DNA of 46,596 bases. It comes from Puniceicoccus vermicola (lineage in GTDB: Bacteria; Verrucomicrobiota; Verrucomicrobiia; Opitutales; Puniceicoccaceae). Of this stretch, positions 8,863 through 17,771 are shown one piece after another (the stretch's first letter is position 1; each line of letters begins with the position of its first letter). The DNA is taken from NCBI RefSeq assembly GCF_014230055.1, contig NZ_JACHVA010000092.1:1-46596 (forward strand), given 5' to 3'. Position numbers and translations under genes: made by a program. A model generated the notes under the pieces. The model had not been told where the DNA came from and did not search any database. It saw only the letters and a program-made list of their open reading frames with translations.

Positions 8863-9840
8863 TTACTCGCGTAGGCCGCGGGCTACGGCTTCCGCGATCG
8901 CCTTCTGCGTATCTTCCTCCCAGTCGTAGGGGATCTCTTTCCCTCCGGTCAGCGCCGAGTAGATGCCGAAATAGCGCTGGGTCAGTTCTAGACGCAACTC
9001 TTTCGGGGCTTCGGGAAGATTTTCGTCCTTGTAGGGGTCACAGCGATCGGCGTACCAGAGACGGAGAAATTCTTTATCCGCACTTTCAGGTTCTTCGCCG
9101 CGAGAGATGCGTCCGGGGAGAGAGGCGGCTTTCCAGAAACGGCTGGAATCGGGAGTGTGAATTTCGTCAATGAGGATGAGATTTCCGCTCTCGTCGATTC
9201 CCATTTCATACTTGGTATCAGCGAGAATGTAACCGGCGTCTTCGGCCACTTTTGAGCCGAATTTGAAAAGGGCGAGCGCCGCCGCCGAGGCTTGTTCCCA
9301 GACCTGTTCGGTCAAGAGGCCACGAGATACGGCTTCCGCTCCGGAGAGCGGTTCGTCGTGCTCATCATCCTTGGTTGTCGGAGTGAGAATAGGTTCAGGG
9401 AGCTTGTCGTTCTTGCGGAGCCCTTCGGGAATCTCGTTCCCGCAGTACTTGCGTACCCCTTTTTTGTAATGGGTCCAGAGGGAGGTCGAGGTCGATCCCG
9501 TCATATAGCCCCGAACGACAAACTCCACTGGCACGGTCTTGCAGCTTTTCGCGATCAGAACGTTTGGGTGGGGGATATCGATCAAATGGTTGTCGATGAT
9601 GTGTCGGGTCTCCGAAAACCACCAAGCGCTCAACAAGTTGAGAATACGGCCCTTAAGTGGGATCGTGGTGATCGAGCGATCGAATGCACTGAGCCGGTCC
9701 GTGGATACGAGGGCAATTCGATCCTTTCCGGTATAAATGTCTCGTACTTTCCCAACCTTCTTGGGGACGGAGGCGTTCGACTCCTCCAAGACGTCGCGCA
9801 AGAGACGGGAAATGTGAGAATCAAGTTCCGAGAAACGCAT
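8863..9840 (-). CDS. purC: SAICAR synthase (phosphoribosylaminoimidazole-succinocarboxamide synthase)
   Basis: Joins aspartate to carboxyaminoimidazole ribonucleotide with ATP, giving SAICAR in de novo purine synthesis. The 325-residue protein has the family blocks KVGKVRDIYTGKDRIALVST, DRLSAFDRS near the N-terminus, EFVVRGYMTGS, the PTTKDDEHDEPLS segment and LILIDEIHTPDSSRFW. The length matches the longer, yeast-like form (~300 residues) rather than the ~240-residue enterobacterial form. It is the last gene of the minus-strand operon purL-purM-purQ-purC, 14 bp after purQ, and one of the few genes here with a clear ribosome binding site. Confidence 0.96.
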   Translation of the reverse strand: MRFSELDSHISRLLRDVLEESNASVPKKVGKVRDIYTGKDRIALVSTDRLSAFDRSITTIPLKGRILNLLSAWWFSETRHIIDNHLIDIPHPNVLIAKSCKTVPVEFVVRGYMTGSTSTSLWTHYKKGVRKYCGNEIPEGLRKNDKLPEPILTPTTKDDEHDEPLSGAEAVSRGLLTEQVWEQASAAALALFKFGSKVAEDAGYILADTKYEMGIDESGNLILIDEIHTPDSSRFWKAASLPGRISRGEEPESADKEFLRLWYADRCDPYKDENLPEAPKELRLELTQRYFGIYSALTGGKEIPYDWEEDTQKAIAEAVARGLRE

Positions 9841-9846
9841 GGCTAT

Positions 9847-9853
9847 CCTCTCC
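9847..9853 (-). promoter_or_regulatory. Ribosome binding site of purC
   Basis: GGAGAGG on the minus strand, 6 bases before the purC ATG and just after the purQ stop. Notable because most genes in this window lack such a site. Confidence 0.7.
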
Positions 9854-9854
9854 T

Positions 9855-11144
9855 TCAGCTGGGAAGTTCAGAGCGCTCGCAGACCTTGTCGGCCACCGGA
9901 TTGTGGAAGATGTGGGTCGAAACGATCTGTGGCAACAGTTTTTGCCGGGCTTCCATCGATTCAAACTTCAAAATCCAAGCCACAGAATACCCCAACTTTT
10001 GAGGATAGGATAAGTGGAAACGGTGGTGAAGAGTCTCCAGAATGCGACGGCCGCGCAGATCATCCCGGGGAGTGACCCGGAGAACGGCCGTGGTCGAAGG
10101 ATCACCCACCGGACTATTGTTTACAAACTCCTTGTTGCTGTTGAACAGCTCACCAGTCTCGGCGATTTCCTTCTGCCAATTATCGGGGAGGTTGTCGCCT
10201 TCGATCTCCCAGAGAATACGTCTCTCGACCGTGACCGAAAATCCCATGCGCTTTAATCCCTGCTCGACGGATTTCGCGGTGGTATCGGTGATAATCAGAG
10301 AAATCGGGAGAATCTCGTTGCCGTCGCTGGTCTGGCAATTGTCGATCTCTTCCTTCCCGATTTGAAAGGTCAATTCTGCAGCTTCTGTAGTCGCACGGGT
10401 TTCCATGGCTTCCCGCATTGAGGAGAAGATGGCATCTCCGCCGGGCGTCCGTTCCGGGTGGGGCATCATGGCCATGATGTTTCCGGCCGGATTCGTCACG
10501 GCTGCCAGGCTTGCTGCAGATCCGTTTGGATTAATGGGAAAGTGTGAATCTACGGTGCCGTCCGAACTGCAATACTGGAAGGCTCCCTGACCGTTGGCGA
10601 GAAGCTCTTCAAGGAGTTCTGGCGGGGCCAGAAAACGTCCTTCGGCGTGGGCGAAAGGAATATGGATTCGGTCGCCTTTCTTGAGATGGCGAGTGAAAGC
10701 GGTCCGCTCAGGAGCGAGGGCGCTGCGAAGGTAGCACCAATCGTTGAAAAAACCGGATCCGAGGAGGTGGTCGCCCACCTGGCGGCGGTTCGGTGCGAGC
10801 GCCATACCGGGGCGACGACCTTTGAGCCCCGGCACGAGACCACTCTCGACCAGAACTTGGGCGCCATTGCAAATTCCCAGAACCGGCTTCCCGAGGTCGG
10901 CTTGGGCCGCTACGGTTTCAAGAACCGGATCAAGGGAAGCAAGAACGCCCGCACGCGATCGGTCTTCGTAGGAAAATCCTCCGACGATGAAAAATCCGTC
11001 GAAATCCGCCAACTCCGATGGATCCCGATTCCAGAGAAACTCCTCCGGTTGCATTCCGTTGCGCCGGATGGCCGCTGCGGATTCTGCTTCGCAGTTGCTT
11101 CCCGGAAATTGAACGATGGCGACTCGCTTCTTGTCTTGGCTCAT
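9855..11144 (-). CDS. purQ: FGAM synthase glutaminase subunit PurQ fused to two PurS-like domains
   Basis: Residues 1-~265 are the class-I glutaminase that supplies ammonia for FGAR to FGAM conversion. The nucleophile is Cys92 (GICNGAQVL), and the His/Glu pair is His229/Glu231 (MPHPERTPGGD). Ordinary PurQ is ~225-270 residues; this protein has 429. The tail seems to hold two PurS-like units. Unit A (~278-342) ends in LFNSNKEF. Unit B (~352-424) reads VLRVTPRDDLRGRRILETL ... KLGYSVAWILKFES ... IFHNPVADKV. This tracks the PurS pattern of a DP/RG-type start, a lone GK/GY strand and a final NPVxE. PurS normally bridges PurQ and small PurL, and no separate purS is seen in this operon. The start ATG overlaps the purM stop (ATGA). 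The PurS reading is by eye. Confidence 0.9.
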   Translation of the reverse strand: MSQDKKRVAIVQFPGSNCEAESAAAIRRNGMQPEEFLWNRDPSELADFDGFFIVGGFSYEDRSRAGVLASLDPVLETVAAQADLGKPVLGICNGAQVLVESGLVPGLKGRRPGMALAPNRRQVGDHLLGSGFFNDWCYLRSALAPERTAFTRHLKKGDRIHIPFAHAEGRFLAPPELLEELLANGQGAFQYCSSDGTVDSHFPINPNGSAASLAAVTNPAGNIMAMMPHPERTPGGDAIFSSMREAMETRATTEAAELTFQIGKEEIDNCQTSDGNEILPISLIITDTTAKSVEQGLKRMGFSVTVERRILWEIEGDNLPDNWQKEIAETGELFNSNKEFVNNSPVGDPSTTAVLRVTPRDDLRGRRILETLHHRFHLSYPQKLGYSVAWILKFESMEARQKLLPQIVSTHIFHNPVADKVCERSELPS

Positions 11145-12181
11145 TTTAAAAGAACTTTTCGGTCACCTTCGATGACGGATCCGATGCGGTAGGCACTGCC
11201 GCCGATGCTTCGAATCGTTTCGAGGGCCTTCTCGGCTTCTGCTTCCGGCACGACGGCCACGAGGCCGATTCCCATATTGAAGGTGCGGAACATTTCCATC
11301 TCTTCGACTTCACCGGCATCGGCAATAACGGAGAAAACGGGAAGACCGGGCCAAGTGCCTTTTTCCACTTCGACGGAAGTTCCTTCGGGGAGGATTCTCG
11401 GAATATTTTCCAGGAAGCCACCTCCAGTGATGTGGGAGAGACCCTTGATCTTCACGCCTCCAGCGATCCAAGCGTCGATGGGCTTGCGGTAATTCAGGTG
11501 AGGGCGGAGGAGGGCGTCGCCGACCGTTTCACCCAGCTCGTCTACATAGGTTTCCGTGGTCATTTTGGCGACCTCGAAGAACACTTTGCGAGCCAGCGAA
11601 AAACCGTTGGTGTGAAGCCCCGAAGAGGGCAGGGCGATCACCGCGTCGCCAACAGAGATGTCCGCCCCGTTGATGATCTTATCCTTGTCGACGAGTCCGG
11701 TCACGCAGCCGACAATGTCGTGCTCTCCGGCGAGGTAGGTGGAAGGCATTTCTGCCGTTTCCCCACCGACCAGGGCGATGCCATTCTCGCGGCAGTTTTC
11801 CACCATCCCGGATACGATCTCTTCGACGACTGCCGGATCGAGCTTTTCGTTGGCAATGTAGTCGAGGAAGGTCACTGGAGACGCTCCGTGGACGAGAATG
11901 TCGTTGGTCGTGGCGCTGACAACATCGATCCCGAGGTTGTAATACTTACCGGCCATCTTGGCCACGGAGACTTTCGTGCCCACGCCGTCGATACTCTGAA
12001 TGAGGACCGGATTCGTGTAATTTTTCAGCGTCGGCCCGAGCTCGACCATCGAGCCGAAGGAACCGAGACCGGTCAGGACTTCGGGACCGAAGGTGGTCTT
12101 AACGAGGGGTCCAATGCGGTTAACAGCTTCGTTCCCAGCGTCGATGTCGACGCCGGAGGATTTGTAGTCGGTTTTGGCCAT
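11141..12181 (-). CDS. purM: Phosphoribosylformylglycinamidine cyclo-ligase (AIR synthase)
   Basis: Closes the imidazole ring: ATP-dependent FGAM to AIR. The 346-residue length is standard. Family blocks visible are YKSSGVDIDAGNEAV at the N-terminus, QSIDGVGTKVSVA, the metal/nucleotide segment TTNDILVHGASPVTFLDY, ALVGGETAEMP, SSGLHTNGFSLAR and HITGGGFLENIPRI. It lies between purL (23 bp gap) and purQ (4 bp ATGA overlap) in the minus-strand purine operon, so the products of consecutive steps are made together. Confidence 0.97.
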   Translation of the reverse strand: MAKTDYKSSGVDIDAGNEAVNRIGPLVKTTFGPEVLTGLGSFGSMVELGPTLKNYTNPVLIQSIDGVGTKVSVAKMAGKYYNLGIDVVSATTNDILVHGASPVTFLDYIANEKLDPAVVEEIVSGMVENCRENGIALVGGETAEMPSTYLAGEHDIVGCVTGLVDKDKIINGADISVGDAVIALPSSGLHTNGFSLARKVFFEVAKMTTETYVDELGETVGDALLRPHLNYRKPIDAWIAGGVKIKGLSHITGGGFLENIPRILPEGTSVEVEKGTWPGLPVFSVIADAGEVEEMEMFRTFNMGIGLVAVVPEAEAEKALETIRSIGGSAYRIGSVIEGDRKVLLK

Positions 12182-12204
12182 GTCTTTGTGGGCAGATGAA
12201 TAAA

Positions 12205-14559
12205 TTAAGAGTCGAGTTCGATGCGAAGACCGTTTTCCCAGGTCTCGCTGATTTCAGAAACGGAGAGATCCAAGGAGGTGCCGAGCTGGAACCGTTCTCC
12301 TCCGGTCATCCCGAGCTTGGTCAAGGGCACCTTGCGTTCCGCGCAGAGTTGTTCGAAGGCTTCGGCTTGGTCTTCGGAAACTTCGGCTACGTATCCGCCG
12401 AATTCACCGAAAAGGGCGGCCGCGTTGTCGATTAAATCGGCCCGGGAGAGGGAGAAGCCGATCCGATTGGCGATGGAACACTCGGCCAAGGCGACCAGCA
12501 GACCTCCATCGGAAACGTCGTGACAGGCAGTGATCTGCCCGGCCTCAATGGCCTGAACGATCGTCTGCGCGGTGGTTTCGATTTCCTTCAGTTCTGGAGC
12601 TGGGATCCTTGGCGATTCGAGCCCCTTTTGTTCAAGAAAGAGGGACCCTGCCAGCGTATCGCAAAATTCGCCGACGTGGTAGACGCGGTTTCCGGTGGAT
12701 TGAAATCCAAAGGGCACGGCCTTCGAGGCATCGGGCATCCGTCCGAGGCAGGCAATCATTGGGCTCGGGGGAATCGGCTGCCCTTGCGATTCATTATAGA
12801 GGGAGACGTTCCCACCAATAATCGGAATCGGTGAATCCGGATGTTCGGTCAGGTGGAAGGATTTTGCGGTTTCGGCAACTCCACGCATCCCGGCAACGAA
12901 ATCTCCCATTTGCTCTGGCTTTTCGGGATTGCCGTAGCAGAGGCAGTCGGTGAAAGCGACGGGACGTCCTCCAGTGGCCGAGACATTGCGATAGGATTCG
13001 ACGACGGCCCAAGCCGCACCACGCTCCGAATCGCTCCGGTTGTGGCGGGGATTTTGATCCAGACTGATAACGGCGCCCGTTTCCCGGATCTCTTCCGGCC
13101 ATTCCGGATCAACAAAAGGACGGAAAACACCCGCATCTCCACGACCCGCTTCGACTTGGGTCGCTCCCTGAACTTGCTTGTCGTACGATTCGAAGATCGG
13201 TTTCCGGGAAGAAATATTCGGATGAGCGAGAAGAGAAAGGAGGTCTTTGCCTAGATCTTCGATCGCGACCGAAGGTTCCGGAATGGGTGGATCCTTTGGA
13301 GTCGGAAGGACGTATTCACGATCGTAAACGATCCCCTTGGTCACTTCCGAGGCTTTGGCTTCGACGAGAGTTTCGCCATGCCAAGTGACGCGGTAAAGAC
13401 CATCTTCGCGAATCCGACCGACCACAGAGGCCTTTGCCCCGTTCGAAACCTCAGGCAGGGCAAAGGTGGAATTGTAGTGTTCGAGGATCAGGTCTGTCAG
13501 GTCGTGGGGCACGGCCCACATGAAACGCTCCTGCGTCTCGGAACAGAGAATGACGTGGGGTGGAAGACCTTCCATGCCGACGTGAACTTTTTCCACTTCG
13601 ACTTCCGCGCCATAGCCCGCCGAATCGGCGATTTCGACGCTGGCACAGGCGATCCCGCCAGCACCGAGATCCTTGAAGCCAACGCGGTCGATGTCGCCGC
13701 GCTCAATCAAAATCTTGTGAAGGGCGTAAGTAGCCTTGAGCAAATGACGCTCGAGGAAAGCATTGGGTTCCTGAACAGCGCCCTTGTTCTTTTCCTTCTC
13801 CTTTTCGTCCAATTCCCCGGACGCGAAGCTCGCTCCGCCGAAACCACTGTTGTCAGTAGGCTTCCCAACGAGGATCAAATCGTAGCCGTCCGCATTCTTG
13901 GGGGCGTAAGAGTGGAGGATCGCCTTTTCGGAGATGGCTCCGAGCGTCATCACTGTGACCAGGCAGTTGTCGTTGTAGCCCGGGTCAAAATAGACGTCTC
14001 CGCAGAGATTGGGGATGCCCAGAGGATTCCCGTATCCGGCGATACCGGCGACGACGCCTTCTTGGATCCACTTGCTCTTGGGCAACTTAATATCGCCAAA
14101 ACGGAGTCCATCGCCAACGGCGACCACTTTGGCTCCCATGCAGCAAACATCCCGGACATTGCCCCCAACTCCAGTGGCAGCTCCTTCATAAGGAACGACT
14201 TGAGAAGGGTGGTTGTGCGACTCATGGCTGGCAGCCAGACCGTAGCGAACCCCATCCTTGTCGCGGGCGATTTCGACGATTCCGGCGTCCTCGGAGGGCC
14301 CGAGGATGACATTGGGCCCGTCGGTGACGAACTGTTTCAAGTGAGTGCGACTACTCTTGTAGGAGCAGTGCTCAGAACCCTGAATCGACCAGAGCACGCA
14401 CTCGGCCAGGGTGGGAGGGCGCTTCAGAATCCGATTCTGGATCTGGAGGGCCTCATCTGGCGTGAGGGCAAGGTTGTGCTCCTTGATGAGTCCGCGAATG
14501 GCGTCCTCATCGATGTTCGAAAAGTCGAGGGTGATCGGCGTGCTGTTGGCCCGGGTCAT
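12205..14559 (-). CDS. purL: FGAM synthase, small-type synthetase subunit
   Basis: Catalyses ATP-dependent amination of FGAR to FGAM with ammonia from PurQ. The protein (784 residues from ATG 14559) has the signature GSEHCSYKSSRTHLK at ~61-75 and the nucleotide/metal segment GVGGNVRDVCCMGAKVVAVG. It lacks the C-terminal glutaminase of the ~1300-residue large PurL, so it is the small type that works with PurQ and PurS. This fits the PurQ-PurS fusion two genes downstream. The frame is open from TTG 14595, but ATG 14559 precedes the more typical N-terminus. It is the first gene of the operon, divergent from the exported decarboxylase. Confidence 0.95.
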   Translation of the reverse strand: MTRANSTPITLDFSNIDEDAIRGLIKEHNLALTPDEALQIQNRILKRPPTLAECVLWSIQGSEHCSYKSSRTHLKQFVTDGPNVILGPSEDAGIVEIARDKDGVRYGLAASHESHNHPSQVVPYEGAATGVGGNVRDVCCMGAKVVAVGDGLRFGDIKLPKSKWIQEGVVAGIAGYGNPLGIPNLCGDVYFDPGYNDNCLVTVMTLGAISEKAILHSYAPKNADGYDLILVGKPTDNSGFGGASFASGELDEKEKEKNKGAVQEPNAFLERHLLKATYALHKILIERGDIDRVGFKDLGAGGIACASVEIADSAGYGAEVEVEKVHVGMEGLPPHVILCSETQERFMWAVPHDLTDLILEHYNSTFALPEVSNGAKASVVGRIREDGLYRVTWHGETLVEAKASEVTKGIVYDREYVLPTPKDPPIPEPSVAIEDLGKDLLSLLAHPNISSRKPIFESYDKQVQGATQVEAGRGDAGVFRPFVDPEWPEEIRETGAVISLDQNPRHNRSDSERGAAWAVVESYRNVSATGGRPVAFTDCLCYGNPEKPEQMGDFVAGMRGVAETAKSFHLTEHPDSPIPIIGGNVSLYNESQGQPIPPSPMIACLGRMPDASKAVPFGFQSTGNRVYHVGEFCDTLAGSLFLEQKGLESPRIPAPELKEIETTAQTIVQAIEAGQITACHDVSDGGLLVALAECSIANRIGFSLSRADLIDNAAALFGEFGGYVAEVSEDQAEAFEQLCAERKVPLTKLGMTGGERFQLGTSLDLSVSEISETWENGLRIELDS

Positions 14560-14882
14560 TTCGTCCAGATCAGGGCTTCCGGGTCGCAGAGTCAATTCCC
14601 CAGTCGCAAGTTTCCTCGATTCGGGTTTTCGGAACTGAAGATTCTTGGCTTATGGGAGTCCATTTATAGAGCAAATGAAGTGACGATAGGCTAACCCTGG
14701 GTCGAAGCTTCCGCGAAATCTTGAATTCTTTCTGACTCACTGGCAGGAAGCTCGATTGATAGAACACGATCAATAAAAGCACCAGAAGCAGTGCAAATTT
14801 GATTGGCAAAACGAACGCTGCTGATAGCCTAAAACCAACGTTTTCCACAATTCGTTTTCTCAACCCGAATACTTCTAGTTCT
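14560..14882. other. Divergent intergenic region between purL and the exported decarboxylase
   Basis: About 320 bp that must hold the promoters of the purine operon (minus) and of the decarboxylase gene (plus). No operator or riboswitch could be recognised by eye. A 107-codon minus-strand frame (14570-14893) with a hydrophobic stretch crosses both gene starts and is judged spurious. Confidence 0.45.
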
Positions 14883-16136
14883 ATGAAACTCAAAAATGCC
14901 AGCTTCTCATTCGCTCTCTGCTTCTCGGCATTGGTCTTTTCATTTGGTGCGTCGGCAGTCGCCTACCACTCCGATCACGATCACAGTTCCTGGACTCCTG
15001 AGATTCAGGCGCTTTCGGACCTCATTGAGGAGAATCAAGAGATATACATTCTCTTCAATCGGATGTTTGAGGAAATCCCGGATGAAGCCCGATTTGAGAA
15101 GACGCCGGCTGGTCGTCCGGCTCCCAAAAACTATCAGGAGCTTCTCGATGACCTGAATGTCGCCGTTCATTCCGGCCCCACCTATAACTCTTCTCCGCAA
15201 GTCGGCTGCCCCTTGAATGATGCCCTGGCTTGGGTGATGGCTACACCTTCCGGGCAGGTCGCCTTTTTGGACAGTCGGGTTAATGAAGCGCTGGGGAAAT
15301 TGCTGAAAAAGTGGGGAGAATATCTTACGACAACTGACTCTGCAGAGGTGCTTAACGACGATCCCGAAATCGGATGGTTCGGAAAGAGTGCGCTTGAGGA
15401 GATGAGTGGCTTCCAGGAAACCTTTGTTTGCGATCCTTCCCAGCCGCACTGGGGATTTACCTCGTGGGACAACTTCTTTACCCGGACCCTGCGACCGGGC
15501 GTTCGACCCATCGCAGAGCCCGAGAATTCGAAGGTCATTGTCAACCCTTGCGAATCGGCACCATTTCGTTTGTCGAAGTCCGTCAAGGGCCAGGATCAGT
15601 TCTGGCTGAAATCGCAGCCATATTCGCTGAATACGATGTTCGAGAACGATCCTATGATTGAGCCATTCGTAGGCGGAACCGTTTATCAAGCGTTTCTGAG
15701 TGCGACCAGTTACCACCGTTGGCATGCACCGGTCTCCGGAAAGATCCTCAAGATTAAACAAATTCCGGGAACCTTCTATGCGGCTTCTCCCGCAAACGAC
15801 TTTTATCCGGCAACTCCCGCGGAATCCATGCCATATCTTTCGAGCGTCGCCGCTCGGGCCTATGTCTTTATCGAATCCGATGACCCCGATATTGGAACCA
15901 TTGCCCTCCTATTTATCGGGATGTCCGAGGTCTCATCCTGTGAGTTTACCGTAAAGGAAGGAGAAATGGTTCAGAAGGGACAGCAGTTGGGAATGTTTCA
16001 CTTCGGCGGTTCCACTTTTTGCCTAGTTCTTCAACCGAGCGTTCAGGCGGAGTTCTTCCTGCATGGACAGACCCCCAGTGAAGATGCCTCGAATATTCAG
16101 GTGAGACAAAAGCTGGTCGAAGTTTCGGGGAACTGA
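14883..16136 (+). CDS. Exported phosphatidylserine/aromatic-amino-acid decarboxylase-like protein (PSD family)
   Basis: A 417-residue pyruvoyl-enzyme relative with a Sec signal peptide. ATG 14883 gives MKLKNASFSFALCFSALVF and a likely cut after ASA or AVA (~25-27); the upstream frame to 14799 would bury this signal. Residues ~45-190 resemble the PSDC N-terminal domain found in fungal tryptophan decarboxylase PsiD and bacterial relatives. The catalytic domain follows (WDNFFTRTLRPGVRPI; SYHRWHAPVSGKI). Near the end, GGST with Ser377 is the predicted self-cleavage site that makes the pyruvoyl group, followed by FCLVLQPS. Family members decarboxylate phosphatidylserine or aromatic amino acids; the substrate here is unknown. 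Periplasmic placement is unusual. The His-rich start (YHSDHDHSSW) of the mature protein is also notable. Confidence 0.85.
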   Translation: MKLKNASFSFALCFSALVFSFGASAVAYHSDHDHSSWTPEIQALSDLIEENQEIYILFNRMFEEIPDEARFEKTPAGRPAPKNYQELLDDLNVAVHSGPTYNSSPQVGCPLNDALAWVMATPSGQVAFLDSRVNEALGKLLKKWGEYLTTTDSAEVLNDDPEIGWFGKSALEEMSGFQETFVCDPSQPHWGFTSWDNFFTRTLRPGVRPIAEPENSKVIVNPCESAPFRLSKSVKGQDQFWLKSQPYSLNTMFENDPMIEPFVGGTVYQAFLSATSYHRWHAPVSGKILKIKQIPGTFYAASPANDFYPATPAESMPYLSSVAARAYVFIESDDPDIGTIALLFIGMSEVSSCEFTVKEGEMVQKGQQLGMFHFGGSTFCLVLQPSVQAEFFLHGQTPSEDASNIQVRQKLVEVSGN

Positions 16137-16150
16137 GGCGGTCGAAAAAT

Positions 16151-16174
16151 ATCACTGGCGTTCGCGCCGGTGAT
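16151..16174 (+). terminator. Hairpin after the decarboxylase gene
   Basis: A 10-bp stem (one G-T pair) with a TTCG tetraloop, 14 bp past the stop. It lacks a following T-run, so it may only stabilise the mRNA end or be a weak terminator. Confidence 0.5.
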
Positions 16175-16286
16175 TGATCGCTCATTCGAGAATTTTGGGA
16201 ATACCTTTGTTTTTCGGGTGTCCTACGGGTAGGTTTATGGTAGCGATTATTCTTCAGATTTCCTGCACATTTAACCCCTCAAGACT

Positions 16287-16799
16287 ATGAAAACTATTCT
16301 GAATTCTCTTCTGATTCTCAGTGCTGTGGCTTCTTCGGCCTTGGCCGGAACCCTTCAAGATCGGCTGTCTCCAGATTTGGTGAAGCTTCAGGGCGATGAG
16401 CTTGTAGATGCGCCTAACGCTTTGGAGGGGAAGGACATCATCGCCGTCTATTACTCGGCTCACTGGTGCCCTCCCTGTCGTCAATTTACACCGGGCTTCT
16501 CAGAATGGTATGACGAAGCTTCTGAAAAGTACCCGAACTTCCAACTGGTTTTCATGAGCAGCGATCGATCCGCCGATGCAATGAAGGAATACATGGAATG
16601 GGGATCGATGAACTTCCCCGCTGTTAAATTTGATGAGCGTCGGGCTTCCGGACTCGGACAATACGCCGCTCGTGGCAACCCTTACCTAGTCGTTCTTGAC
16701 GCTGACGGGAACCAGCTTCTCGGCAAGCCAGAGGGTGAATCTTGGCAAAGCCCAGCCATTACGCTTCAGGACCTCCAGAAGCTTCTCGAAGAATCTTGA
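16287..16799 (+). CDS. Periplasmic thioredoxin-like (nucleoredoxin/tryparedoxin-type) protein
   Basis: A 170-residue thioredoxin-fold protein with a signal peptide (MKTILNSLLILSAVASSALA, cut before Gly21). The redox motif WCPPC has Cys61 and Cys64 within YYSAHWCPPCRQFTP, the nucleoredoxin/tryparedoxin style. A cis-Pro-type segment (GNPYLVVLDADG) and a C-terminal helix (ITLQDLQKLLEES) complete the fold. A periplasmic thiol-disulfide oxidoreductase is likely; its partner is unknown. It lies 150 bp after the exported decarboxylase and converges with miaA. No Shine-Dalgarno site is visible. Confidence 0.88.
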   Translation: MKTILNSLLILSAVASSALAGTLQDRLSPDLVKLQGDELVDAPNALEGKDIIAVYYSAHWCPPCRQFTPGFSEWYDEASEKYPNFQLVFMSSDRSADAMKEYMEWGSMNFPAVKFDERRASGLGQYAARGNPYLVVLDADGNQLLGKPEGESWQSPAITLQDLQKLLEES

Positions 16800-16864
16800 G
16801 GGAAGAGGAGCTGCTCGGGCGTCCCTCCTGCGAGGGCTACACGAATCACCTCTGTTCCGCGGCC

Positions 16865-17755
16865 CTAGATAATCTCCGCCGCACTCTCCACCATCCGGCC
16901 TTCGGGCATGCGTTTCCGTATCCAGCGACGCTGGCGGGCGGCAAGACGTTTAGTATGGGTGGTAATGCTGGAGGCCAATTCCGTTGCCGCGAGGGTGCCG
17001 TCCAAGAAATCAAGGGTTTCACGGTAGCCGATCGCCGAGGCGAGGGTGGGGTTCTCTTCCATTCCGGCGGAGCGCAGCCCCCGCACCTCTTCGACTAATC
17101 CCTGATCAAGCATCTGGCGGGTCCTCTGAGCGATCCGCTCGTCGAGAATAGACGGATCCCGATCGACCTGAAACCAAGAACGCTCCCAATCCGCAAAGGG
17201 GCAGGGGAGCGAGCGATGTCTTTCTCGTAATTCCTTCGTCGTGAGTCCGGTGGTCAGGCAACGTTCGAGTGCCGGGACAATCCGGCGGGGATTGAGAAGA
17301 TCGATATCCGGATGGGGGTCTACTTTCAGAAGGGCGTCCCTCAATGACTTCGTGCCCCCTTCCTGTTCCAGGCTTTTGACCTGATCGCGAATTTCTTCCG
17401 GGACGAGGATGGGGTCGGGAGGCGGCTCGTGAAAGGCCGCCGCGTAGAAACCACTCCCTCCAGCAACGAGGACAGGCACATCCTGTAACTCAGCCTGCCG
17501 CAGCACCTCTAAAGAGTGTTCAATGTACCGGGGAAGATCGAAAACGGTGTGAGCCTCGCAGAGATCGATGCCGTAATGAGGAATCTCCTCCCGCTCGGCT
17601 CGGCTCGGCTTTGCGGTCCCGATATCCGCGCCTCGGTAGAACAATAGCGCGTCGCAGGAGAGAATCCAGCCACCGGTTGAACGAGCCCACTCCAAGGCGA
17701 TGTCCGACTTTCCAGAGGCGGTGGTGCCCGTTAAAATACGGAGGGGATGCTTCAT
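16865..17755 (-). CDS. miaA: tRNA dimethylallyltransferase
   Basis: Adds a dimethylallyl group to A37 of tRNAs reading UNN codons. The protein is 296 residues from ATG 17755. The frame is open 44 codons further upstream, but that part overlaps the preceding gene and does not look like MiaA. Motifs seen are the P-loop GTTASGKS near the start, SCDALLFYRGADIGTAKPS (the DSxQVYxxxDIGTAKP block), VAGGSGFYAAA, the NPRRIVPALERCL block, and IGYRETLDFLDG with the basic tail RQRRWIRKR. It lies 16 bp downstream of the short-chain dehydrogenase on the same strand, so they are probably co-transcribed. Confidence 0.95.
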   Translation of the reverse strand: MKHPLRILTGTTASGKSDIALEWARSTGGWILSCDALLFYRGADIGTAKPSRAEREEIPHYGIDLCEAHTVFDLPRYIEHSLEVLRQAELQDVPVLVAGGSGFYAAAFHEPPPDPILVPEEIRDQVKSLEQEGGTKSLRDALLKVDPHPDIDLLNPRRIVPALERCLTTGLTTKELRERHRSLPCPFADWERSWFQVDRDPSILDERIAQRTRQMLDQGLVEEVRGLRSAGMEENPTLASAIGYRETLDFLDGTLAATELASSITTHTKRLAARQRRWIRKRMPEGRMVESAAEII

Positions 17756-17771
17756 CGAAATTCTCGGCCGA

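Noticed and set aside
13378-14694. A 438-codon plus-strand frame opposite purL
   Set aside because: Shadow of purL, whose signature GSEHCSYKSS and operon context are clear.
14570-14893. A 107-codon minus-strand frame with a hydrophobic stretch upstream of purL
   Set aside because: It overlaps the first codons of purL's region and the decarboxylase start, has no ribosome site, and resembles no protein.
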